Translations under genes and position numbers: made by a program
The notes under the pieces: generated by a model
Told to the model about the DNA's origin: nothing
Databases searched by the model: none
Seen by the model: only the letters and a program-made list of their open reading frames with translations
Source of the DNA: Altericroceibacterium indicum
GTDB lineage: Bacteria > Pseudomonadota > Alphaproteobacteria > Sphingomonadales > Sphingomonadaceae
NCBI RefSeq assembly: GCF_009828105.1
Contig: NZ_WTYQ01000003.1
Location: forward strand, 186,001-250,000
DNA: 64,000 nt
Reading direction: 5' to 3'
Part shown: positions 44,595 through 53,120 of the stretch, piece after piece
Position numbering within the stretch: position 1 is the stretch's first letter
Layout: each line of letters opens with the position of its first letter

Positions 44595-46580
44595 TTATTG
44601 GCAAGCAAGGCATTCGTCATAATCGGTCTGCTCGCCTGACCCTGCGGTCAATTCGAACCTGGCCGCATCGGGCGTGTTGTCCGCTTCTACGCCACCGGCA
44701 AAGCCTGCACGCTGCAAACTCTTCGAACGCAGGTAATAGAGCGACTTGATGCCCCTTTCCCACGCTTGGAAGTGCAGCATCGCCAGATCCCATTTATCCA
44801 CATCTGCCGGGATGAAGAGGTTCAGGCTCTGCGCCTGATCGATATAGGGCGTGCGATCGCCAGCAAATTCCAGCAACCAGCGCTGATCGATTTCAAAGCT
44901 GGTCTTGAACACCAGCTTTTCCTCTGGGCTGAGGAAATCGAGATGCTGAACTGAACCGTCCTTTTCGAGGATAGAGTTCCACACATTGGTGGAATCCTTG
45001 CTCTTTTCCTTGAGAATTTTCTCAAGATAAGGGTTCTTCACGATGAAGCTGCCGGACAGCGTCTTATGCGTGTAGATATTGGCCGGGATCGGTTCAATGC
45101 AAGCGCTGGTACCGCCGCAGATAATGCTGATCGACGCGGTCGGCGCAATCGCCATCTTGCAGGAAAACCGCTCCATCACGCCCATATCTTCGGCGTCCGG
45201 GCAAGGTCCGCGTTCCTTGGCCAGCATCATCGAGGCTTCATTGGCCTTGGCGTTGATGTGCTTGAACATCTTGAGGTTCCACGCCTTGGCCATGGCGGTT
45301 TCAAACCCGATGCGCTTCTTTTGCAGGAAGGAATGGAACCCCATCACCCCCATGCCGACAGACCGTTCACGCGAGGCCGAATATTTGGCGCGAGCCATTT
45401 CATCCGGCGCACGATCAATGAAATCCTGCAGCACATTATCAAGGAAGCGCATGATGTCTTCGATGACCAGCTTGTCTTCATGCCATTCATCCCACCGCTC
45501 CAGATTGAGCGAGGAGAGGCAGCAGACCGCTGTCCGGTCCTTGCCCAAATGGTCAAAGCCGGTGGGCAGAGTGATTTCGGAACACAGGTTCGAAGTTGAA
45601 ACCTTGAGCCCCAGATCGCGGTGATGCTTGGGCATGGCGCGGTTCACCGTATCGGAGAACACGATATAAGGCTCACCCGTAGCAAGGCGCACTTCCAGCA
45701 GCTTCTGGAACAGTGAACGGGCATGAACCTTGCCGCGCACTGACCCATCACGCGGGCTCTTCAATTCAAAATCAGCGCCTGAACGAACAGCTTCCATGAA
45801 TTCATCAGAAACCAGCACGCCATGGTGCAGGTTCAGCGCCTTGCGGTTGAAATCGCCGCTGGTCTTACGGATTTCGAGGAATTCTTCGATTTCCGGGTGC
45901 GACACGTCGATATAGCAGGCGGCCGAGCCACGACGGAGCGAACCTTGGCTGATTGCCAGTGTCAGACTGTCCATCACGCGCACGAACGGAATGATACCGC
46001 TGGTCTTGCCGTTGAGGCCGACCGGTTCACCGATCCCGCGCACATTGCCCCAATAGGTGCCAATACCGCCGCCGCGCGAGGCAAGCCACACGTTTTCATT
46101 CCAGGTGTTGACGATGCCTTCAAGGCTGTCTTCCACCGAGTTCAGATAGCAACTGATCGGCAGGCCACGGCCAGTACCGCCATTGGACAGGACCGGGGTG
46201 GCCGGCATGAACCAAAGCCTGGAGATATAGTCATAGATGCGCTGTGCATGTTCTGCATCATCGGCATAAGCATCGGCAACACGCGCAAACAGATCCTGAA
46301 ATTCTTCACCAGGAAGCAAATAGCGATCGATCAGCGTTTCCTTGCCGAAATCGGTCAGCAAAGCATCGCGTGAACGGTCAACCTGCACATTGAAGCGGCG
46401 CGGATTGATGCTTTTGGAATCGGTCTTTACGGCCGCGGTTTCTTCAGCCGCGGAATCGTCGGACAGACTGGGCGCAGCCGGGCTGTTCTCCGAAGAGGGG
46501 CCGGTCATATCTCTATCGGACGTTGCGCTATCCAGATCGTCGAAAGTCATCGCCGTCTTGTCTCCACTATTGTAATTCAT
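44595..46580 (-). CDS. nrdA: Ribonucleoside-diphosphate reductase alpha subunit (class Ia)
   Basis: 661 residues. The active-site cysteine pair and redox tail are visible: PISCYLNSVEDS, TSNLCSEITLP (Asn, Cys, Glu) and the C-terminal ECLACQ. The N-terminus is a 50-residue acidic, Ser-rich extension and no ATP-cone is present, so overall activity control by dATP through this domain is unlikely. ATG 46580 follows AGGGG by eight bases; an ATG 27 bases earlier is weaker. Partner of nrdB at 38338. Confidence 0.96.
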   Translation of the reverse strand: MNYNSGDKTAMTFDDLDSATSDRDMTGPSSENSPAAPSLSDDSAAEETAAVKTDSKSINPRRFNVQVDRSRDALLTDFGKETLIDRYLLPGEEFQDLFARVADAYADDAEHAQRIYDYISRLWFMPATPVLSNGGTGRGLPISCYLNSVEDSLEGIVNTWNENVWLASRGGGIGTYWGNVRGIGEPVGLNGKTSGIIPFVRVMDSLTLAISQGSLRRGSAACYIDVSHPEIEEFLEIRKTSGDFNRKALNLHHGVLVSDEFMEAVRSGADFELKSPRDGSVRGKVHARSLFQKLLEVRLATGEPYIVFSDTVNRAMPKHHRDLGLKVSTSNLCSEITLPTGFDHLGKDRTAVCCLSSLNLERWDEWHEDKLVIEDIMRFLDNVLQDFIDRAPDEMARAKYSASRERSVGMGVMGFHSFLQKKRIGFETAMAKAWNLKMFKHINAKANEASMMLAKERGPCPDAEDMGVMERFSCKMAIAPTASISIICGGTSACIEPIPANIYTHKTLSGSFIVKNPYLEKILKEKSKDSTNVWNSILEKDGSVQHLDFLSPEEKLVFKTSFEIDQRWLLEFAGDRTPYIDQAQSLNLFIPADVDKWDLAMLHFQAWERGIKSLYYLRSKSLQRAGFAGGVEADNTPDAARFELTAGSGEQTDYDECLACQ

Positions 46581-47121
46581 GCTCACGCCCCTTTTTGGGC
46601 TCTGCAAGACAGGGCCTCAATCATTCTCAATTGCCATGATGACGTTGCGCACATACCAGTTGGGACGAGACGCAAAAGAGAAGCCTCTATCTCGTTCTAC
46701 CCCGGCTGATTTTCGCTTAACAGCATCGGCAAAATCCAAATTTGATAGCCGTCTTGTTCAAAAAAGGGACGACAAAAAACTCAGTGTTGTGGTGCTTTGC
46801 ACCGCATTGCTACTATAGATAGTGGTCCAGTGCTAGCAGATATGCAAGTTAGATAATGCCACATAACGCACTGCGATGCGGGTGTGTTGTCATACCAACA
46901 CGGCGCGACGCATGGCGTTACCTGTGTTGCAAGCCTGAAAACGACCTGGAAAAATATTTGTGATTTCCACAGGTGATTTCACGACAGAGAATCTTTCGGA
47001 AATTTTCGTGAAATCTATCAGCCTGCCCTGAGCGTGGACACATTAAGAAAGCTAAGAAAATTCGCCGGCAATCCGGCGCAATTGGTAGCTTTTGCCCCCG
47101 TCAGAGATTATCTTGAGAGAA
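46581..47121. promoter_or_regulatory. Gene-free region upstream of nrdA
   Basis: 541 bases. Contains the NrdR-like box at 46811-46825 and a short inverted repeat GTGTTG/CAACAC at 46884-46901. No gene-like open frame; the short frames here have no support. Confidence 0.55.
46811..46825 (-). promoter_or_regulatory. Possible NrdR box
   Basis: On the minus strand CCACTATCTATAGTA resembles the NrdR consensus ACACWATATAGT. It lies about 235 bases before the nrdA start, so a long leader would be needed. I see no clear second box at the usual spacing. Confidence 0.4.
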
Positions 47122-47772
47122 TCACGCTTCGGCCCAACGCCGCATCAATTGATGATAGATTCCGGTCAGTCGAGAAACCTGTTCATTTTTCCCGCCGAGC
47201 GTTTCACTCAGTGCCTGAACCGTGCGATCCAGCTCATACAGCGTGTTACGCGCTGAACTGTCGCCCACCAGTGATTGCATCCAGAAGAAGCACAGCTTCA
47301 AGCGCCCCTCCTTGACCGGGGCGATACTGCGGAAACTTCCCGGTTCGAACACCATCATGTCGCCCGCTGACAAACGATAGCCTGCCCGCGCAAATCGGCC
47401 GGACAGGCGCAATTCGCCCCCTTCGTAATCCGCAGGGTCTGACAATGCTACCATAGCGGCGAGATCAGGGCGGAACGGGGCACCGGTTTCCGGATGGCAT
47501 TGCGGCACCTTGCTCATCTGGCGAGTGAGCGCTTCACTGTCGGACGAAAAATCGAATATCGGCGGCACCAGGGAATGGGGCAATACTGATGACAGGAAGC
47601 CCGAATGGTCCATCAGTGCCGCTGTGATTTCTGCTTGTGCAGCCTGTGTTGCATGGGTGCAGGCCGCAGTATCACAGCCTCTTGCGTGATGTTCATAGGC
47701 CGCACCCGCTACCAAATCCGCCAATTTCGTAGCCATAGCGGGAGGCAGCACATTTTGCAGTGTAACGATCAT
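47122..47772 (-). CDS. PiuC-like Fe(II)/2OG oxygenase with degenerate active site
   Basis: 216 residues, close to the usual 226 of PiuC/PKHD-type hydroxylases. The core SDPADYEGGEL and the C-terminal KLCFFWMQSLVGDSSARNTLYELD match the family. But the metal motif normally HxD is HPE (H93, E95), and the distal His of the SSLHRV region is replaced by Arg (R148). Iron binding may be weakened or lost. GGGGG precedes ATG 47772; the longer frame upstream is probably not coding. No TonB receptor is adjacent, unlike most piuC genes. Confidence 0.85.
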   Translation of the reverse strand: MIVTLQNVLPPAMATKLADLVAGAAYEHHARGCDTAACTHATQAAQAEITAALMDHSGFLSSVLPHSLVPPIFDFSSDSEALTRQMSKVPQCHPETGAPFRPDLAAMVALSDPADYEGGELRLSGRFARAGYRLSAGDMMVFEPGSFRSIAPVKEGRLKLCFFWMQSLVGDSSARNTLYELDRTVQALSETLGGKNEQVSRLTGIYHQLMRRWAEA

Positions 47773-48263
47773 GGAATCCCCCAACCATATCGGGGAAGGA
47801 AGCTCTGCTGAATTTCGAAACATTGGTGGGTTGGACCTGGCAAGCGACATGGCCAGGCCCAACCCACCTAATCCGCCGCAACCGTGTCGCCCCGAACAAC
47901 CTCGCCCGCAATGGGAAAAAAACGGACGCTGGAACAGGACTGGGGGGCTGACATCGGTTTCCCTCACTGGCGGATCCCCCGCTCACCGGACACCCTGCAA
48001 CCCATGATAGAGGGGTCGGCAAGATCTATCATGGCCATTAAGGGCCGGCTGAGCGAAGCTGTGAATTTCATAATTGCCCTCACTTCGTGTGAAAGCGGTT
48101 ATTGCGACGCATTCTCATTTAGTCAAATGGTATTTGCGAGTTTTTCTCAACAATCGACCTACCGCTCTTTCCAAGCGGTAAGCGACAGGTGTTTTTCGGG
48201 TGCGTAAGGCAGTTTGGCGCGTTAGCTTTGAAAACCAGCCCACCCACAAGGACACGGTATACG
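47773..48263. other. Gene-free region between piuC-like gene and glsB
   Basis: 491 bases. Holds a hairpin TACCGCT/AGCGGTA (48160-48180) in the leader of the following gene. I see no convincing gene; open frames are short and lack binding sites. Confidence 0.5.
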
Positions 48264-48506
48264 ATGATGAATATTCTAAGCGCCATTCTGGGCGGATTAA
48301 TCATCGGCGGCCTCGCCCGCTATTTCTACCCTGGCCCTGTCGATATGGGATGGATACCCACCATCGCGCTCGGCATTGGCGGTTCGCTATTTGCAGGCCT
48401 CTTCGCCTCAAGCGGCAATCGCAACATCAACCGGGCGGGCTGCCTGGCATCCATTGTGGGAGCCATGGCGCTGATTCTGATCGGACGGGCGTTGGGGATT
48501 GGCTAA
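48264..48506 (+). CDS. GlsB/YeaQ/YmgE family membrane protein
   Basis: 80 residues with three hydrophobic segments, transglycosylase-associated family: SAILGGLIIGGLARYF with a following PGP, then IALGIGGSLFAGL and the last helix with IVGAMALILIG. A stress-related small membrane family of unknown mechanism. ATG 48264 is doubled by ATG 48267. Confidence 0.88.
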   Translation: MMNILSAILGGLIIGGLARYFYPGPVDMGWIPTIALGIGGSLFAGLFASSGNRNINRAGCLASIVGAMALILIGRALGIG

Positions 48507-48532
48507 AGAGCCACATCCAAAAAGCAGCCCAT

Positions 48533-49261
48533 TTAGCGGACGTTGAGACCCAATTCGCTGAGCAATTGTCCGGCCTGTTCGCGAGAAATGGTTGCTCCGC
48601 GAAACAGGTTTGCGTCGGCCAGCCGCAGGCCGCCGAGGTCTGCGCCGCGCAAATCTGCCCCATCAAAGCGCGCGCCATCCATATTGGCATCGCGCAAGCT
48701 GCATTCGTTAAAGGTCGTAAGGCGGAAATCGCATTTTCGGAGGTCGCTTTGGGAGAAATCGATCTTGGTCAGCGTGGCCTTACGGAAAGAATGGCCAGGT
48801 AATTTGGCGTTGATGAGCAGCGTTTCTTCCAATTTCAGCTCCATCGCCTTGATGTGTGTCAGATCGGCTCCGGTCAGTTTACATTGCACGAAGCTGGCCG
48901 AGCCAAGCGATGCGGTTTTGAACGTGGCATTGTTGAAATCACACGAGGTGAATTGCGCTTCACCCAGATCACTGCCGGTAAAATTGGCAAAAGGCCCCCG
49001 GCAGGATTTCCAGACAGTACCTTCCAGCCGCGCATGGCTGATGTCAGCATGGCGCAGATTGCAACGCTCAAACGTCCAATGCGTGAGATCGAGGCCAGAC
49101 AGGTCGACCTCTTCCAGATCGCAACCGAAAAGCTGCTGCGCGCCAGCCTTGAACAGAGCTTCCACATCTTGGCGCGTCAAAGCGCGGTCACGCAGCACGC
49201 GATCTGCAAAGAGGTCATTCATAGGGTGGCGGTAATAGGCGATATTCGCGCCCACGACCAT
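48533..49261 (-). CDS. Pentapeptide-repeat protein
   Basis: 242 residues of tandem A(D/N)LXX-type pentapeptide repeats from about residue 48 to 225, forming a right-handed beta-helix (for example VDLSGLDL, ARFDGADLRGADLGG). Start ATG 49261 lies five bases after the DUF1826 stop; ATG 49222 is the other option. Function of these proteins is diverse and unknown here. Linked by operon order to the DUF1826 gene. Not Qnr-like by any clear mark. Confidence 0.85.
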   Translation of the reverse strand: MVVGANIAYYRHPMNDLFADRVLRDRALTRQDVEALFKAGAQQLFGCDLEEVDLSGLDLTHWTFERCNLRHADISHARLEGTVWKSCRGPFANFTGSDLGEAQFTSCDFNNATFKTASLGSASFVQCKLTGADLTHIKAMELKLEETLLINAKLPGHSFRKATLTKIDFSQSDLRKCDFRLTTFNECSLRDANMDGARFDGADLRGADLGGLRLADANLFRGATISREQAGQLLSELGLNVR

Positions 49262-49268
49262 GCGGCAT

Positions 49269-49928
49269 TCAAACCTTCTCCACCGGATCGATCACCAATA
49301 GCAGGCGCTGCTCACCGGTCCCACTGATCGGCGGGGAACGATGGAGAATGGTCGGGCTATCCTGCCACAAGCGCCCTTTGAAAAAGCCGACTTCTCCAAA
49401 GCTCAGTTGCTGGATAGGCGGCTCTGGCTCCTCACGGTGGCGCGCTTCGATCCATTGCGTGCCCTGCCCGACATAGGTGGTCAACAAACGGCAGGTCACA
49501 TAATCGGCGTGGAATTTATAGCAGGAGTTACTTTCCACCACTTCCAGCCGAATTTCTACTCCAGAACTTTGGGCCAGTTCTGCCTGGGCTTGGCCCAGCC
49601 TCTGAATATCTGCCAAAAGCCGCGGGCATGGTGGATAGCCAGCTTCATCCAGCGCGACCGCAAGATCAGCCTCTAGAAGATCTGTTGAGGTAGTGAGGCG
49701 GACGTCATCTACGTGATCGAGCTGTAATTCTGCCAGCTCCTCCTGCAGTCCAACGCCAATCTCGCGCGACCAGAGGCACAGGCCCAGGTTGCTATCGCTA
49801 ATCGTGGAAAAGGATGGCGGTGCGCCAACCTTTAATCCTGCCAGACAGGGCTGCGAGCGCTTGCGCTCCAACAATTGCACCGAACGATCAGGCGCACAGA
49901 TAAGCTGCGCAGCAATATTTTTTGACAT
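49269..49928 (-). CDS. DUF1826 family protein
   Basis: 219 residues, DUF1826 (PF08856): KFHADYVTCRLLTTYVGQGT and the C-terminal HRSPPISGTGEQRLLLVID are typical. The conserved His/Asp/Cys look like metal ligands. Homologues often lie in zinc-starvation (Zur) loci. ATG 49928 is preceded by AGAAGG. It is divergent from MerC-like over the palindrome at 49960-49976. Confidence 0.88.
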   Translation of the reverse strand: MSKNIAAQLICAPDRSVQLLERKRSQPCLAGLKVGAPPSFSTISDSNLGLCLWSREIGVGLQEELAELQLDHVDDVRLTTSTDLLEADLAVALDEAGYPPCPRLLADIQRLGQAQAELAQSSGVEIRLEVVESNSCYKFHADYVTCRLLTTYVGQGTQWIEARHREEPEPPIQQLSFGEVGFFKGRLWQDSPTILHRSPPISGTGEQRLLLVIDPVEKV

Positions 49929-49959
49929 GGCACCTTCTTTCACAGGACACATGTTCTAT

Positions 49960-49976
49960 ATGATACATTGTATCAT
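49960..49976. promoter_or_regulatory. Perfect 17-bp palindrome, probable Zur/Fur-type operator
   Basis: ATGATACATTGTATCAT, centred between the divergent DUF1826 and MerC-like genes. Size and AT-rich form fit a FUR-family site; Zur is favoured by the gene content. No regulator gene is in the window. Confidence 0.55.
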
Positions 49977-50019
49977 CACACAAGCTAAGCCAAGAACCAT
50001 CATGCAGCAGGATTTCGCG

Positions 50020-50445
50020 ATGCCCAAAGGGAACCGAGCTACCGATCTAGTGGAAGGCACCGCGCTGACGGCGTCCTTCCTGTGCCTGATCCATTGCTTA
50101 GCTTTGCCGTTACTATTGCTGATTCTGCCGGGAATTCTGGGCGCCTTCGCCGCTTCCAAAGGTTTCCACATGGCAGCTTTTGCGTTGGTTGCCCCTGCTG
50201 CCTTCTGCGCTTTCTGGCTTGGGTATCGCCATCACCGCGTGGTGGCACCGGGGCTCACCGGCATGGTTGGCGTGCTATGCATTGGCGCAGCACTGCTACC
50301 GGGCGTCTCACACGCTGGCGAAACCATGCTGACCGTGGTCGGCAGCCTGTTTCTGGTCGCCGGGCACCTGTGGAACTGGCGCAAGCGCAGCGCGCATCAC
50401 GCCTGCCCCTCAGGGGACGAGCACTGTGTCTCTCGGCGCGGTTGA
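50020..50445 (+). CDS. MerC domain membrane protein
   Basis: 141 residues, four membrane segments, MerC family with the conserved pair in CLIHCLALP near residue 24. MerC proteins move mercuric ion, but many are metal-handling proteins of unknown substrate, and there is no mer operon here. Start ATG 50020 has CAGGA eight bases ahead; ATG 50002 is an alternative. A His/Cys-rich tail (HHACPSGDEHC) may bind metal. Its last 36 bases overlap the 3' end of nadB. Confidence 0.82.
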   Translation: MPKGNRATDLVEGTALTASFLCLIHCLALPLLLLILPGILGAFAASKGFHMAAFALVAPAAFCAFWLGYRHHRVVAPGLTGMVGVLCIGAALLPGVSHAGETMLTVVGSLFLVAGHLWNWRKRSAHHACPSGDEHCVSRRG

Positions 50446-52017
50446 AGTTTCCGGGTAATCCAGCGTGAAATGCAGCCCCCGGCTCTCATGCCGCTTCAAG
50501 GCGCTGCGCACGATCAGATCAGCACATTGCAGCAAATTGCGCAATTCGATGAGATCGGTCGTCACCCGGAAATGGCCGTAATAATCCTCAATCTCATCTG
50601 TCAGCAATTTGATACGATGGGCCGCGCGTTCCAGCCGCTTGGTGCTGCGGACAATACCGACATAGTTCCACATAAAGCGGCGGATTTCAGTCCAGTTTTG
50701 CTTGATGACCACTTCTTCATCGGAATCGGTGACACGGCTTTCATCCCATTCGCGAATCGAAGGCGGTTCATCGAGCCTATCCCAGCAATCGAGAATATCC
50801 TTGGCCGCAGCTTCCCCGAAAACGAAACATTCGAGCAAAGAATTGGACGCCAGCCGATTGGCACCATGCAGGCCGCTTTCGGTGCACTCCCCTGCCGCCC
50901 ACAGGCCCGGCAGGTCGGTTCGCGCGTCAAGGTCCACCAGTACACCACCGCAAGTGTAATGCTGGGCAGGCACCACCGGGATCGGCTCCTTGGTCATATC
51001 GATTCCAAGGCCGAGCAGCTTTTCATGAATGGTGGGGAAATGCTCTTTCACAAATTCCGGCGGCTGATGGCTGATGTCGAGATGAACGTAATCGAGGCCG
51101 AGGCGCTTGATTTCATGGTCAATGGCGCGGGCGACAATGTCACGCGGAGCCAGTTCCGCCCGCTCATCAAAATAGGGCATGAAGCGTTCCCCCGTTTCGG
51201 GGATCTTCAAATGCCCACCTTCACCGCGCACCGCTTCGGTGATGAGGAAGTTTTTCACTTCCAGATTATAAAGGCAGGTCGGGTGAAACTGCATCATTTC
51301 CATATTGGAAACGCGCGCGCCGGCCCGCCATGCCATGGCGATGCCATCGCCCGTGGCCCCGCGCGGCGCGGTGGAAAAGCGATAGACACGCCCCGCCCCG
51401 CCTGATGCCATTATGGTGGCCCGACCGGTATAGGCTTGTACCTTACCGCTCGCCTCATCCAGTGCATAGACACCCCACACCCTGCCGGAACCGGAATAGC
51501 GTGTTTCATGCTGGCCAGTAATCAGATCAATGCATGTATGATCGGGCAACAGGGTGATATTTGGATTTTCCTTCGCAGCCTTGAGCAATGCGGTCTGAAC
51601 GGCCCAGCCGGTGGCATCGTTTACGTGGACAATCCGGCGATGCGAGTGGCCCCCTTCGCGGGTGAGATGCAGGTCCGTGCCTTCTGTGTTGAACGGCACG
51701 CCCAATTCCACCAGCCGCTCAATCGCATGAGGCGCACGTTCAATGACATATTCAACCGTTTCGCGCCGGTTGAGGCCCGCGCCAGCATCCATTGTGTCGG
51801 CAATATGATTGTCAAATGTGTCACCCGTGTCGAGCACCGCTGCAATGCCGCCCTGTGCCCAAGCAGTGGAACCACTGGTGAGCTTGCCTTTCGCAAGCAC
51901 CAGAACCTTGAGATTTTCCCCTAGTGCCAGCGCCGCGGTTAGCCCGGCCGCCCCCGAACCAATGATAATAACGTCATAGGGTGAAGGTGCGGAGGCTGCG
52001 TGACCGTTCGTGTTCAT
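50410..52017 (-). CDS. nadB: L-aspartate oxidase
   Basis: 535 residues. FAD motif VIIIGSGAAGLTAAL, SGSTAWAQGGIAA, EGGHSHRRIVHVNDATG and GGVLVD with WAAGECTESGLHGANRLASNS identify it. First step of de novo NAD synthesis from aspartate. The start is ATG 52017; a longer frame upstream is not supported. No nadA or nadC lies next to it. 3' end overlaps the MerC-like gene by 36 bases. Confidence 0.95.
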   Translation of the reverse strand: MNTNGHAASAPSPYDVIIIGSGAAGLTAALALGENLKVLVLAKGKLTSGSTAWAQGGIAAVLDTGDTFDNHIADTMDAGAGLNRRETVEYVIERAPHAIERLVELGVPFNTEGTDLHLTREGGHSHRRIVHVNDATGWAVQTALLKAAKENPNITLLPDHTCIDLITGQHETRYSGSGRVWGVYALDEASGKVQAYTGRATIMASGGAGRVYRFSTAPRGATGDGIAMAWRAGARVSNMEMMQFHPTCLYNLEVKNFLITEAVRGEGGHLKIPETGERFMPYFDERAELAPRDIVARAIDHEIKRLGLDYVHLDISHQPPEFVKEHFPTIHEKLLGLGIDMTKEPIPVVPAQHYTCGGVLVDLDARTDLPGLWAAGECTESGLHGANRLASNSLLECFVFGEAAAKDILDCWDRLDEPPSIREWDESRVTDSDEEVVIKQNWTEIRRFMWNYVGIVRSTKRLERAAHRIKLLTDEIEDYYGHFRVTTDLIELRNLLQCADLIVRSALKRHESRGLHFTLDYPETSTAPRDTVLVP

Positions 52018-52224
52018 CCATCCGTCATGCCGCGCCTTACGCTGCGCCGCAAGCACGGTGTGACATGGCCCACTTTTCCTTGCTTTTACGCGAATCATGA
52101 AGCAAATTTGCTGCGGCGCAGCATTGTCTGCGCGAGTCGCACACTACTGAAATAAATGTAACTCGGGCGCGTTCCACTTCGCAGCCTGCTTTTGCATGAC
52201 GTCTTGAAGGAGTGACTGCTGACG

Positions 52225-52584
52225 ATGATACATAAACCTCTCGAAGGCCTAGCATGTACTCTGGGTAATCATAAGCCGGCACCCGGCACAAAAACCCGCA
52301 TTGGGCTTCACCAACATGCCCAGTGCAAATATTGTCAGGAGCCAATCCATCGCGGAACCTCAGGAAATTGGCTGACCGATAGCCGCGATCAACCTACCCC
52401 ACCGCGCTTTCAAAGCTTGCGGTGCTTGCTGAACCGGCACTTCCCGAAAAAACGCTCAGTCATATGGACGGGCACCACCTATATCAGCCATTGCCACGTG
52501 TGCTCTACTCCGATCCGCCGGGAAAGACACAAACTCTGGCGCAAAGACAATGCCATTGATTCAGAAAAAAACGGGCAAGCATAA
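52225..52584 (+). CDS. Small double-CxxC zinc-ribbon-like protein, copy 1
   Basis: 119 residues with two similar motifs, CKYCQEPIHRGTSGNW and CHVCSTPIRRERHKLW, separated by about 60 residues with a basic, Arg/His-rich middle. Each has CxxC followed by a Pro-Ile-basic stretch and a Trp. No other domain is visible. It shares its layout with the next gene, so they are duplicates. Function unknown; metal binding and nucleic acid binding are guesses. AAGGAG is 13 bases before the ATG. Confidence 0.75.
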   Translation: MIHKPLEGLACTLGNHKPAPGTKTRIGLHQHAQCKYCQEPIHRGTSGNWLTDSRDQPTPPRFQSLRCLLNRHFPKKRSVIWTGTTYISHCHVCSTPIRRERHKLWRKDNAIDSEKNGQA

Positions 52585-52714
52585 TAAAACGACCGCTTCA
52601 AAATCTTCAAGCTGCGCATATTATTTGACGAATAGAATGTGGCTGCATATTACCCACACACCCCCCCATGGAATAGATAATCTCTATTCATTTCGTATGC
52701 ATGTTACAGATAAA

Positions 52715-53047
52715 ATGTTAAATATTATTTCACGCATTATGTGCGCCATCGGCGTGCATGTTCCGTCGCGGGAAAGTATTGCCAAACACGGGCCGAGAAT
52801 TGAAGGAAATTGTCGGCATTGTGGCAAAGCTCTATTACGTAATACCATGCATGATTGGGTTGTTGCAGATGCGACGAAAGCCCATTTCAGGCATAGGATT
52901 CCGCTCTGCCTGATTGGGAGGCACTACCCCAATGCCCACGCTGCGCGGTGGGATGGCGATTCCTTTGTCAGCCGCTGCAGCCATTGCCGCAAACCGATCC
53001 GCCGTGCCCCAACAAGGCGTTGGCGTTATGATCCTGAACGCGCGTAA
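52715..53047 (+). CDS. Small double-CxxC zinc-ribbon-like protein, copy 2
   Basis: 110 residues from ATG 52715, aligned without gaps at its N-terminus with copy 1. Motifs are CRHCGKALLRNTMHDW and CSHCRKPIRRAPTRRW. ATG 52697 is possible; there is no clear ribosome-binding site. The leader (about 52590-52740) is much richer in A and T than its surroundings. A hairpin just downstream overlaps the convergent gene. Confidence 0.7.
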   Translation: MLNIISRIMCAIGVHVPSRESIAKHGPRIEGNCRHCGKALLRNTMHDWVVADATKAHFRHRIPLCLIGRHYPNAHAARWDGDSFVSRCSHCRKPIRRAPTRRWRYDPERA

Positions 53048-53096
53048 GGCAGGCAAAGCCGCGGAAGCACTGTATTCCGTCTCTTCGTACTAACCG

Positions 53097-53120
53097 GCAG
53101 GCCTGTCATGACTGGCCTGC
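53097..53120. terminator. Possible bidirectional terminator
   Basis: GCAGGCC (53097-53103) and GGCCTGC (53114-53120) with a ten-base loop. It covers the end of the ABC gene and follows copy 2 of the small protein. No T-run, so weak. Confidence 0.35.

Noticed and set aside
48533-49261. Qnr-type quinolone-resistance protein
   Set aside because: Pentapeptide repeats alone do not show this, and the operon with DUF1826 points elsewhere.
49960-50445. Mercury-resistance operon
   Set aside because: There is no merA, merR, merT or merP; the MerC-like protein alone is better explained as another metal-handling protein.
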